Shown here piece by piece: positions 24,950 to 35,682 of a DNA stretch of 64,000 bases (position 1 is the first letter of the stretch; the number at the start of each line of letters is the position of its first letter). The notes under the pieces were generated by a model. That model made no database searches. It worked only from the letters and a program-made list of their open reading frames with translations, and was not told the origin of the DNA. The translations under genes were made by a program, and so were the position numbers. The stretch is taken from contig WHVY01000003.1 in NCBI GenBank assembly GCA_022266195.1, forward strand, positions 4,154,001 through 4,218,000, written 5' to 3'. The DNA comes from Tetranychus cinnabarinus (taxonomy: Eukaryota; Arthropoda; Arachnida; Trombidiformes; Tetranychidae).

Positions 24950-26850
24950 ATATTTTAATAATACATACATATTGTGAATAGCTTTTCGGTGATGTTTGGT
25001 TTAACAATAAAAATATGAAAATATTCATCATTGAATAATAATTTGATTCAAGACATCATTTTTAAACATTTCTCGTTGATTCACAATTATTGAATGATAT
25101 TGGTTTATTCAACAGGATCCAATAGATATGGCAATTTCATGTGGTACTCACACGCATCCATCAAGAAACAGTATTTCATGAAATCAAGTCCTTGACCAAC
25201 AAAAACACGTTTAGTTAATAAATGAGGCCATTTCTTTGTTATTTTAGGTCTTTTTTGATAATACAATGCAATTGAACGATTATGATGTTTGCAGTATCGA
25301 TCAATGTATTCAGTTGACTTTTCTGTTACCTTTTTGGAGTTTCTGATATCGATAAGAATAATACGGGGAAGTAACTTCAAAAGTTCGGGAATATTTTCAT
25401 CAGATATTCCTGTGTTATATTTATTTCTAATAGCCAAATGTTTCAAATTTGGATACTTGTTCAATATGCGTCTTAAGACTGACCAATCTTGAACTTCCTC
25501 CTACAATGTTAGGATGAGAAACGTGAAATCATGTAAAATTTGAGTTTCAAATTCAAAAAAAACTTACAAATTGAAGAACTAAATCTTCTAAGAGATGATT
25601 TTTAATGCCACTGTTGACGAAAAATTCTTCATCAGTTTGAATATAATGAAAAGCACTTTTCATAGCAGGACAATGGTCTGCAAGGCTAAAACCATAATAT
25701 TCACATGGCTCCAGTTGTGTGTGAAAACACATTTCTAAAATCTCTATCTTCTCAAGAACAGGTCCAGAATAAAATGTGTCCTCTCGAGACGTACCTGTTT
25801 CATTAACAAGACGATGCAAATATATCTTACAAATGAAGATAAAGAGTCAAAAAACAAGAAAATATCATACATACTGGTAAATTTTTCAATATGAAGTCGC
25901 TTCAAGTTCGGAAAATATTTAGCATAACGGTTAAACTTTGAAAGATTGCAGCCGGAGATGAATAATTGCTTCAGCATTGGTCCTTGTACATCATTTGCAA
26001 AAAACTTGTAACATTCTGAAGCTGCTATCATTTCAATGGATGGAAGTTCCAATGGGATGTCATCCATACCTGTATAGAATGTAACCAATTGTAATCCTTT
26101 GACAGGCAAATTAGAAATAATATCCAAGTCAAAGTCTCCACGCAAAGCTAAAATCTTCAAAAATAAATTCATCCGCTGAGAACCAATTTTTTTATTTACA
26201 TTGTTCCTCGGGTAATAAACAAACCTTAAGTTTAGGGAACCATTTCGGTATGCTAGTTTGCTCTACTGAGTCGTCAGAGTCAAAGTATACCGTACTGGCT
26301 GGATAACCATCCCTGGAATCTTTATTGAAAATATAGGCGTTTATTATTGTATCATATTTAACGGTTTATAATATTGCGGCCACATTAAAATTAGTAAGGG
26401 TTTCAACGTACAATTTTATACTGATAAGCTTTCAATTCAGATGATAGCTATATTTACCTGCAGAACAATCCAAAAGAATCTCAAAGCTATTGAAAAGGTT
26501 GAAAATATATAACAAGCAGTCGTCAGGTAATTGATTGATATTCATTTAAAAACTTGAAAAGACAATGTCAAACCAAAATCGAAAAGATAAATTTTAAATT
26601 ATAAAAGACCCTGTATAAGTAAACTGTAATGAACACTTTATTATGAATCAAGCAATGAAGCCGGTTTGAAATGTAAAGAAATATCAGATAATCTGAATAA
26701 GTGTGAATAGCTTCTTGTTGGTATTTATCGAGCAATAAATTTTGATACACAACAGTTTTGTAAATCCACTGCATCAATTTATTCGCTTAAAATAATATTG
26801 TCTGACAGTTCTAATTCATTTTTTATTCTTTGATAATATTCAATTTTTGA
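24950..26850. repeat. Tandem duplication, unit A
   Basis: This unit matches 26950-28900 over exons, introns and both flanks, with an offset of about 2.0-2.1 kb. Flanking matches include the TGAATAATAATTTGATTCAA stretch downstream of each gene and a TATGAATCAAGCAATGAAGC stretch upstream. Borders are approximate. Confidence 0.85.
25105..26545 (-). CDS. F-box protein, tandem copy A (F-box truncated by loss of one exon)
   Basis: Five exons: 26545-26458, 26319-26225, 26175-25875, 25794-25568 and 25500-25105; phases agree throughout, giving 368 residues. The N-terminus has F-box helix 1 (NQLPDDCLLYIFNLF). The remainder resembles a leucine-rich-repeat receptor half: KGLQLV, PMLKQLFISGCNL, FPNLKRLHI, YPNLKHLAI, IPELLKLLPRI. 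Copy B has a 60-nt second exon encoding the rest of the F-box (VCQRWENLVLERL). Here about 91 bp containing that exon is gone at the site near 26390, yet exon 1 joins the next exon in frame. F-box proteins tether substrates to SKP1-CUL1 ligases; this copy may bind SKP1 poorly or not at all. The rest of the frame is intact, so it is not an obvious pseudogene. The stop codon overlaps an AATAAA. Confidence 0.82.
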
Positions 26851-27109
26851 TGTATATTGAGATAATGTTAGATGGCTACATACCTCATAGCTTATGGAAT
26901 CATAGCTCATATCACGTAATTAAGAATCAAGAATTATGATTATAAATATAATCATTCTTGGAATATTTTAACAATACATTTTTAAAATAGCTTTTCGGTG
27001 ATTTTTGATCTGTTTACAAATAAAAATATTAATCATTGAATAATAATTTGATTCAAGAAATTATTTTAAACTTTTCTCGATGATTCAAATACTATTGAAT
27101 GATATTTGT
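26546..27109. other. Spacer between the F-box copies
   Basis: Contains the duplicated upstream flank of copy A and the downstream flank of copy B. No gene is seen. Confidence 0.5.
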
Positions 27110-28900
27110 TTATTCAACAGGATCCAGTAGATATGGCAATCTCATGGGGCACTGAATTGCATTCATCAAGAAACAGTATTTCATGAAATCAAATCCTTGA
27201 CCAACAAAAAAACTTTTGGTTTCTAAATGAGGCCATTTCTTAGTTATTTTAGGTCTTTCTTGGTAGTACAATGAAATTGAACGATTATGATGTTTACAGT
27301 ATCGATCAATGTATTCAATTGACTTTTCTGTTACCTTTTTGGAGTTTCTGATATCAATTAGAATAATACGGGGAAGTAGCTTCAAAAGTTCTGGAATATT
27401 TTCATCAGATATTCCTGTGTCAAATCCACTTCTAATAGCCAAATGTTTTAAATTTGGATACTTGCTCAATATGAGTCTTAAAATTGACCAATTCGGAGCT
27501 TCGTAAACATCGTCCTGCAATGTTAGGGAGAGAAACGTGAAATCATGTAAAATCTCAGTTTTAAATTTTTAAGAGAAATACTAACAAATTGAAGAACTAA
27601 ATCTTCTAAGAGATAATTTTTAATGCCACTGTTGACGAAAAATTCATGACCACTTTGAATATAATGATAAGCACTTTTCATAGCAGGACAATGGTCTGCA
27701 AGGCTGAAACCATAATATTCACATGGGTGCAGTTGTGTGTGGCAACAGCTTTCTAAAATCTCTATCTTCTCAAGAACAGGTCCAGAATAAAATTTATCTT
27801 CTCGAGGCGTGCCTGTTTCATTGACAAGAAGATACAAATATATCTTACAGATGAAGATCAGAAGTCTAATAAACAAGAAATATACAAATATACATACCAA
27901 GAAAGTTTTCAATATGAAGTCGCTTCAAGTTCGGAAAATATTTAGCATAACGGGTGAACTTTGAAAAACTGCAGCTGGTGATGAATAATTGCTTCAGCAT
28001 TGGTCCTTGTACATCATTTGCAAAAAGACTATAAAATTCGCAAGCAGCTACCATTTCAAGGGATGGAAATTCCAATGTGATGTCATCCACATCAGTATAG
28101 AATAGATCCAATTGTAATCCTTTGATCGGCGTATTAGCAATAAAATCCAAGTCAAAGCATCCCCGCAAAGACAGAATCTTCAAAAATAAATTGATTCGCT
28201 GAAAACCAATTTTTTGATTTACATTGTTCATCGGGCAATAAACAAACCTTGAGTTTAGGAAACCATCTTGATGTGTCAGTTTCCATTACTGAGCTGTTCG
28301 AGTCAAAGTATATCGTACCGACTGGAAAAGGATCCCTTGAATCTTTATTGCAATATAGGCGTTTATTACTGTATCATCTGTATTGTGGTCACATTAAAAT
28401 TTAAACTCACTCGACAAGTATTTAACATTTTTCAATCTTTCGAGAACCAAATTTTCCCATCTTTGGCAGACTGTTGATAGATAAAAACAATTAGTAAGGG
28501 TTTCAATGTACAATTTTATACTGATAAGCTTTCAATTCAAATGATATCTATATTTACCTGCAGAACAATTCATAAGAATCTCGTAGCTATTGAAATGGTT
28601 GAAAATATATAATAAGCAGTCGTCAGGTAATTTATTGATATTCATTTAACAACTTTAAAAGACAATGTCAAACCAAAAGATAAAGTTTAAATTATAAAAG
28701 ACCAAAAGTAAACTGTTTAGTTATGAACACTTTATTATGAATCAAGCAATGAAGCCAGTTTGAAATGCAAAGAAATATCAGATAATCTGATTGAGTGTGA
28801 ATAGCTTCTTGTTGGTATTTATCGAGCTATAAGTTTTGATAAACAACTAAAATTCACAAATTTTTTAGACGTAGTTGAGTAAATTCAGCGCATCAATTTA
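26950..28900. repeat. Tandem duplication, unit B
   Basis: Partner of 24950-26850. It retains the 60-nt F-box exon and about 31 bp of flanking intron that are missing from unit A. Confidence 0.85.
27110..28645 (-). CDS. F-box / LRR-like protein, tandem copy B (complete)
   Basis: Six exons: 28645-28558, 28470-28411, 28342-28248, 28198-27898, 27812-27586 and 27514-27110, in consistent phase, giving 391 residues. The F-box is split over exons 1 and 2: NKLPDDCLLYIFNHF, then VCQRWENLVLERL, which contains the typical C-R-W end. Short Leu-rich elements follow in the C-terminal ~270 residues (GLQLDLFY, MLKQLFI, FPNLKRLHI, YPNLKHLAI). The expected role is substrate receptor of an SCF ubiquitin ligase; the substrate cannot be inferred. 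It is very similar to copy A, which implies a recent duplication. As in copy A, an AATAAA overlaps the stop codon. I cannot name an orthologue; lineage-specific expansion seems likely. Confidence 0.85.
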
Positions 28901-29282
28901 TTCATATAAAATAATATTGTCCGAGAATCTTATTTAAATCATTTTATACTTTTATTCAATTTTATGAGAAAAATATCAAATTAAATACTTATGTTCAATT
29001 ATTTTGTTTGCAGATACATGAATTCACACTCTTAATGGAGATGATAAATAAAATATAAATGAAGTTCAGAGATAATAAAAGACTCGTAAAGCAAATAATT
29101 TATTAAAAGTAGAAAACAATCAATTTTACGATTAGTAGAAAAGTTATTATCGATTATACTATTGCATATGGTTATGCAGCAATGTCAAATTGTATTGTAG
29201 TCAAAATGATGGGAAATGCAGCATAATGAAGTAAAGATACAAAAGTATTGAATGGAAATTGCAGCTTAGAAAATACGTTTAA
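28646..29282. other. Intergenic between F-box copy B and RPP40
   Basis: The upstream flank of copy B runs to about 28900. A minus-strand AATAAA at 29105-29100 is a candidate poly(A) signal for RPP40. Nothing else is seen. Confidence 0.45.
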
Positions 29283-30626
29283 TCAAAGCTTTTCAATACC
29301 AAAGTCGTATTCTTCAGCGATTCGCCAAATAAGATTGTTATCACATTGTCTAAGGACGATTCCATAATGATTTTCCCCATTAATCTTGGCTCCATGTTCA
29401 TTGCACTTTTCATCCCATGAGACACAACAATGATCGAATCCATGTACTATTAGGGAAACAAATGGAACCTCATCAGGGTCGTTAGTCTTTACTAGTTTGG
29501 CTAGTTCGAGTAATAAATTACGAACATCGTTCGGTGTAAAAAAACCACTCATTTGAATGCACAGTAATTGTTTAAGTAAGCTAGTATCACTTTCAGGTAG
29601 ATAGAAGGAAGTGATTTCAGGATCAACTAGACTTTGGGTCATTTCAACTCCAGTAAATATACTTCCAATCCAATCAATTGTATCTAAAACTGGACAATCC
29701 TCAGGAGATTGTTTCTTTGACTTAGTAGACATTTCATTTACTTCGTCTAAATGAGTATCATCTTTTATTGCAGATTCATCGGCCATTGGTTCTTGAAACT
29801 GAACCAGATCTTTAGGAGCTTGAATATTTGAGCGGTCAAATATTTTGATAGATGGTTGACATAGATGAAGATGAATTTGATTAACTTCAATCTCGCATAG
29901 TAAATAGCCTCCTCTCATTCCTGGCGTACATTTTAAATGTTCAAAAAATTTTAATAATGAAGATGGAGAAAGATTTTTAGTGGCTTGTGGATTTGGTTCC
30001 CATTTCATCAGCAAATCAAATTTCAAATTACAGTTTCGAAGATATCGAAATGTTCGCTGATAATTACGCTTTTCAGCTTCCAGATTTTGAGCATATGACA
30101 ACTTGATATTCACGATATATTTTTGCATAATTTTCTTGTTTCTAACCAAGAGAGATTTTGTACCAGTCAAATTAAGGCGCCGATAAGTGGATTCAGTGAG
30201 TGAGAGAGTTAAAGTTTTTGATGAAAGTGCAACACAATCATCAAGATGAACTTGAGTGTCGATTGAAAGAGCATAGAGATAACCTTTTTTCACATAGTAT
30301 TCAATAAGCACAGGATGAATTAAAAGGTGTACAGGTATGTTTTTGACAATGAAATAGTTATACGGATCATCCTTAGTTCCTAGTCCAAATCCAGAATTGA
30401 TTTTACTCAAAATAGGATACGAGATTGGCTCCATTCTAGGTCCAACTCTTTCTGAAGGGTCCTTTGGTTTATTTGGATTGTGTGGTATCATTATTTGTAG
30501 AGTCTGATTCATAGGATGGTTGAGAATAGTTTTATTGTATTTAGGATCATCTAGAAGACTTTGCAGAGGTATTGAAGTATCAATAACCACAGATGATTTG
30601 ACTGATGGAAATTTGAGCCAAGACAT
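29283..30626 (-). CDS. RPP40: RPP40, ribonuclease P/MRP protein subunit p40
   Basis: Single coding exon of 447 residues; human RPP40 is ~363. Family blocks are clear: YFIVKNIPVHLLIHP with VKKGYLYALSIDT, LTLSLTESTYRRLNLTG, KFDLLMKW, DTIDWIGSIFTG, and the C-terminal VSLIVHGF-x4-VSWDEK-x5-GAKINGENHYGIVL. RPP40 is a protein subunit of nuclear RNase P and RNase MRP, which mature tRNA 5' ends and pre-rRNA. Extra length lies in the N-terminal ~90 residues and a Lys/Glu-rich insert around 280-320. ATG 30626 is the first ATG in the frame. A pyrimidine-rich CAG just upstream on the minus strand looks like a splice acceptor, so an intron in the 5' UTR is likely. Confidence 0.9.
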   Translation of the reverse strand: MSWLKFPSVKSSVVIDTSIPLQSLLDDPKYNKTILNHPMNQTLQIMIPHNPNKPKDPSERVGPRMEPISYPILSKINSGFGLGTKDDPYNYFIVKNIPVHLLIHPVLIEYYVKKGYLYALSIDTQVHLDDCVALSSKTLTLSLTESTYRRLNLTGTKSLLVRNKKIMQKYIVNIKLSYAQNLEAEKRNYQRTFRYLRNCNLKFDLLMKWEPNPQATKNLSPSSLLKFFEHLKCTPGMRGGYLLCEIEVNQIHLHLCQPSIKIFDRSNIQAPKDLVQFQEPMADESAIKDDTHLDEVNEMSTKSKKQSPEDCPVLDTIDWIGSIFTGVEMTQSLVDPEITSFYLPESDTSLLKQLLCIQMSGFFTPNDVRNLLLELAKLVKTNDPDEVPFVSLIVHGFDHCCVSWDEKCNEHGAKINGENHYGIVLRQCDNNLIWRIAEEYDFGIEKL

Positions 30627-31183
30627 GGTTTCAATCCTGCCAGGAAAGGGGATGGACAAAACTGATTAGAAGCTACAATAAACAAATTCACTCCTAGAGC
30701 AATTAAAAATAAACAAAATTAACCAAGAACTTTAAAGGGAAGAACAAGCTCACTTCTTTCTCCGTCAGCTGTTTGCTGTCTCAGCTAAGCTGAAAGAATC
30801 GCTCAATCGCAGTAACTGGCGGTTTTTTTAGTATTCAAATCTTTTTCTTTTTTCTTCTTTTTGTTTAGTTAAAGATTAGAAGTGTTTAATTCATTAGGGT
30901 TAGAGATTTAGCTAGTTTGATCGAAGAGAAAATAGCTAGTTGGACTAAATCATCGATTACCTTTTACAAATTAAAAAAGATTCCAAAGTAATGATTTTTA
31001 ATCATAAAAAGTATCCACATTAATTATTGTGTTTATTGGTTCGAAATAACAATTTATTTTTTTGGAGATGATCATGAACTTTTACAAAATGATTTGTTTA
31101 TGCTGAATTGAAAGACTAGTTGATTTTGTTTACAAGATTTATTTTGTATTTTGATACTTGATTGTTTAATACTGTTTGGCCTT
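30627..31183. other. Intergenic between RPP40 and SLC6 transporter
   Basis: Holds the RPP40 5' UTR/promoter and the transporter 3' UTR. A candidate minus-strand AATAAA is at 31143-31138. No gene is seen. Confidence 0.45.
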
Positions 31184-34100
31184 TCAAACAGTTGTTTCAC
31201 GATTCAAACTGTGAAGTAATGGATAGCTTATAACTGGATTAATATCACAGGATAAATTTCCTCTCGAGTTAGAATCATCTGAATTTTGTCGCTTGTTGCC
31301 AACATTCTCACGTTTAATTTCACTTATTGGATCGTTTGTAGGTTGAAAAGCCAGATTAAGACGCTAATAAAAATGAATAAAAAATGAAATTGAGTATTAC
31401 ATTGAAATTGTAAAATAAATGCCAGTTAAGTAGACTAACCTTTAAAAATCCAGACGAATCTGCCTCCTTGCGTCTCAATTCATGGAAAGCAAGCAATGGA
31501 ATGGGAATTAAGATAACCATTGTAATTAAAGGACCCAAAATATCAACCATGAATAAATCTTTGGATCCACGAAAGCCAACTTCTTCAAAATAATACAAAT
31601 TACAAACCAAAATGATCTGAAAAATAATTAGATAGAAAATTCAAGGTTAATTGTAACAAAATCGTTTGAAAAATAAACCAACCATTAAAGCACAAGGAGT
31701 CAGAAACTTCCAACAAAATGAAAAATAAAACCCAGGAGCTTTATAAGTAATCAGTCTTATCGCATTAACCATATTTTTTGCACCTAAAGATGTAAATGAT
31801 ATCCAATAATTAAAAAATGTTATGATATGTAATGGAATACAATAAAATACTTACCATAGAAATTGCTAACAAGTAGAACTTCTAATAAAGCCAAAATAGT
31901 AGTCAGGATAACTGTGATAAAATGCTCAGTAACACGAACGAAAACAATCCCTTTCTGTAAAACAATAATCGATATGAGCTTGAGCGTGTTGAATAAGGCA
32001 GTCACTCACAGACAACTTACTTGGGTTAAAAAAAGTAGACTCAGGCAGAAAAAAACCACAGAAACCATAAAAACGACAAATTGATGAGAAATTTTAGTTT
32101 GAAAACGAGATCTCCAAAAGTCTTTGATACAATCAACTACGGTGGAAACTGTTGCAATCTATTGAAACGAAGAAAAAAATTAAAATTTAAAAATTTAAAA
32201 ATTGTCATGAAAATTTAATAAACAAAAAGATTTACCTGATAGTCCATTCCAAGGCAAAACATTAAGAAGAAAAAACAGCATGACCATAAAGTTCGCATTG
32301 GCATTAAGGATAAAAGTTCAGACATCACAACGAAACCCAAACCTGGTTCTGAAGAAATAAATAAGAATTAGAAAATGTTTATAAATCGATGAAATTTTCT
32401 TACCTTTGGAAATAACTTGAGTTATATCAACCTGACGTTTGTAAGCTAAATGGCCGATAGTTGAAAAATAGATGCTCCCAACGAAATAAACGATCAAAAA
32501 GTTCATAAAGCAGGCAAGAATAGAATCTCTCATCAGGTTATTGCGATCTCGATGGTATTTAGCCATTCCTAAGCTTAGTCCAGTAATGCTTCCTAATAGA
32601 AGATGAAAATTAGTAATTGTTATTGAATGAATTATTGTAACAAGTTATGACAGAAAGCAACAAATTAGAGTTGAAATTAAGCTAAAGGAAAGTTTATGAA
32701 CAAATGCTTTAAATTTGTTTGGTTCAATTGCAATGATTGTAATTTACATTTAACAAGATTTTTCGTCATATCTGTTAATCATGGGAAGGGAAATTCATAT
32801 AGAAGTAAGAAGTAATGAACATTTAAATGTTAATCACATTAAATCATGGAATTACGAGCAAATAAATCTTGAAACTTCATGAAAATGCCCAGGAAGAGCA
32901 GCGCTTAAACAGTTCACTTTTCATCAAAACCCTCTTTTTGTGTTGTTACCTAGAGAATGGATGGTAAAGCCTGTCGCATACAACCAAATCTGTAAATTAA
33001 GTAATAAATGTTATTAATTTAATCACACAATTATGAGAAGTTAACTTACAGCAGGCTGACTGATACCTTCCCAAGTTGGCTTAAAAAAGTATATTAAACC
33101 TTTTTGTGAGCCTGGTAAAAAGATTGACTTGAAAAAAAGTACACCAAATACTGTTGTTGGAACAATTGCTAAGCAAAATGTTGGATTGGATGAGAAAATA
33201 TAAGGTTTACGGAGTGTAATAAATACGATAAACCAAATGAAAAACAGGGTAATTGCGAAATCCCAACGAATCATTCCAAGAAAAGATGCATTGAAATCAA
33301 AATTCAACAAACGATTACTGTTGAGGTGAGAAAAAAAGATAAACAAAAGAAGGAAAATTATCAAATAGTTACAAGTGTTTACTGTAAAGATATCGGTAGT
33401 AAGTTGTAGTTGATATTTACTCAAAGAATTGTTGTGATGCATATTGTGATGAAATTGGTGATGATGATAAGGAAGATGATGGTGTTATTGAAATGGACAA
33501 ATTGATTGTATGAATGACTGAAGACTCATTCATAGTTGCCTGATTGGAGACATTGATTGCTCCATGATCATGTGTTAAATTGAATGTATCAGTCATTTTA
33601 GAATGTTCAGATTGGAGTAAATTTCCAGAAGCGGCCAAGTGTGAACTGTTTAACATTGTTCGAGTGTTTTCAATATTAGTGGTCGGAGTGAATAAGGGTC
33701 CATCATTGAGTTGGCAAGGTTCGACATTCCATTTGTTATTACATCGAGTCCAAGGAGGTGTTTGGTGAAAGGATTTGAAAAAGTATAAAATTGACCAAGT
33801 ATTAATTGTGCTATAAAGTGGAATTAAAATACTTGTCGTTAAAGCTAAAGAAATGACGATTCCTGGTTCAGAATACAGAAAAGAAAGTTATAAATTTTTT
33901 GATTTAAAATATTGTTATTCTTCATGATGTTATATAAAAAACGAAAAAAAGTAACTTCTACTTTTCAGCTCAAGGTTTTTTCGTCTAATATTTTTTTACA
34001 ATTAAAAAGACAATTGAGCTTTTCACAAGAACAATCCAATGCAATTACAGGTTCAACGTTAACCTTGGTTATCAATTGAAGTTAAAAGTTAAAATTGCTT

Positions 34101-35682
34101 TGGTAATAACTTTTAAATAATATAATAAATTACACTCTAAACAACAATAATATAACATGTTAAATGTATATTATAAATGTTTGACGACAAACATATCGAA
34201 TCAATTAGGAAAGGGTAATTACGAGGAAAATAATCAACAATATATAGCTTTGAGAAATAAGTTTGGGTTGACAACATTACAATGACGATCAAATGGCTGT
34301 GGCATATTATCTATTTAAATGATTGCTATAACTTGTAATTAGGGATTCTTTGATTGATACGATGAAATAATCAATAATTTTTGACGAAAGTCAATCATTT
34401 TTGTTATCATCAAATTTAAAATCTCAAAATTACTATCATTTAAAAAGGTTTTTTCAATGTTGAACCGAAAGTTGGATTGTTCAAGCTGAAATGTTGTTTG
34501 TCGAACCTTTGGTTAATGGGCAAAGATGGGCAAATACGATTAGATTACGGTGGGTAAGTTGGCCGATGGCATATTCCATACAGAGTAATGGTAGTCCAAT
34601 AGATAGCATTAAAATAGTATAAGCCATAAGGAAAGAACCTAAAGGAATGACGAGAGATAAAACCATAATTAATATAAAAATCATTAAAATAACAGCAGAA
34701 TCAATTATGACTTATAATTATTGTGAAATTGTTGATGATTGTCTGCTATAAAATGAAAACTAAATATTTGCATGATACTGATTGAGACATATATTGATGA
34801 TAGCGGATTTAAATTACAAAACAAACCTCCTTCGTTGAGGTAAGCAAAGTATGGTAATCGCCAAAAAGTGTTGATTGCCAATGAGAATCCTAAAACACTC
34901 AAGAAAAAATCAGATTTATTGGCCCAAGCTGGTTGATATTCAGTGTCAGTGGCAATACATGAGCTTATATTGTCTTCATCGTCTTCATCTTGGTCTGATT
35001 CAAAAATAACATTGTATTGATTAGCAGCTTCCACAAAATGAGGAAAAAGACGCAATTGGTTTAATTCAGGTAATGATTTGGACAATCGGCGGGCTCCTTG
35101 GAACGGTAATAAGTCTTCATCTTCTTCATTGGTAACCAATCCTGAAGCAAATGAAGCTTGAATATTTTTACGATGACGTCCAACATCTTGGTGTGTGAAT
35201 GAATTAGATCTGACAATAGGACCTTGCGTTGAATTGAAAGAGCTTGCCAGGTAATCATAGACTGTGGACTTGTTTTGATCATAAATAAAAGAATCATCTG
35301 CACTACCTAGTCTAATTGTTCTAGTCACATGATAGGCTCCAACAATGGCACAATTTATGGAATCATCTTTTTCAACACTTCTCTTCACTCCACAATCACT
35401 GTTATCCAAATCAATAGTCTTATTATTTTCAAGTGCTGGAAAATGGGATTTGAAAACAACAACCTTTGAGCTAGTATTTGTAGGATGGTGTGATGTTGAT
35501 TGCTGCTGGTCTGGTTTACATTGATCTCCTTCATCAACTGGTTCAACTTTAGCACCATGAGCATCGTTCTGAAGACAATCACTTTGTACCAATGCTAGAT
35601 GATTACATGTCTGTTGTTGTTGCTGCTGCTGTTGATGGTGATGTTCCTTTGAATGTTCACAATTTTGATCACTATTAGCCAT
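31184..35682 (-). CDS. SLC6-family Na+/Cl--coupled solute transporter, divergent
   Basis: Twelve exons in perfect phase: 35682-34827, 34638-34507, 33862-33421, 33317-33050, 32989-32950, 32592-32404, 32348-32236, 32158-32021, 31954-31855, 31783-31683, 31616-31440, 31363-31184; 911 residues. An unusually long cytosolic N-terminus (~254 residues) has an 8-Gln run after His residues. TM1 starts at NKSDFF. EL2 carries the conserved Cys pair (TRCNN...VEPC) and five Asn-X-Ser/Thr sequons. TM6 has HSLG, TM8 PGLGFVVMSELL then LGMDYQ. The fold is a 12-TM plasma-membrane symporter for amino acids, amines or osmolytes. The usual TM1 GLGNVWRFPY block reads AINTFWRLPY here, so sodium-site residues differ and substrate or coupling is uncertain. 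ATG 35682 is the first ATG of the frame; the true start could lie upstream. Confidence 0.9.

Noticed and set aside
25105..26545. F-box copy A as a pseudogene
   Set aside because: All remaining exons keep phase, splice sites and stop position. Only a multiple-of-three exon is lost, so a coding gene is the better description.
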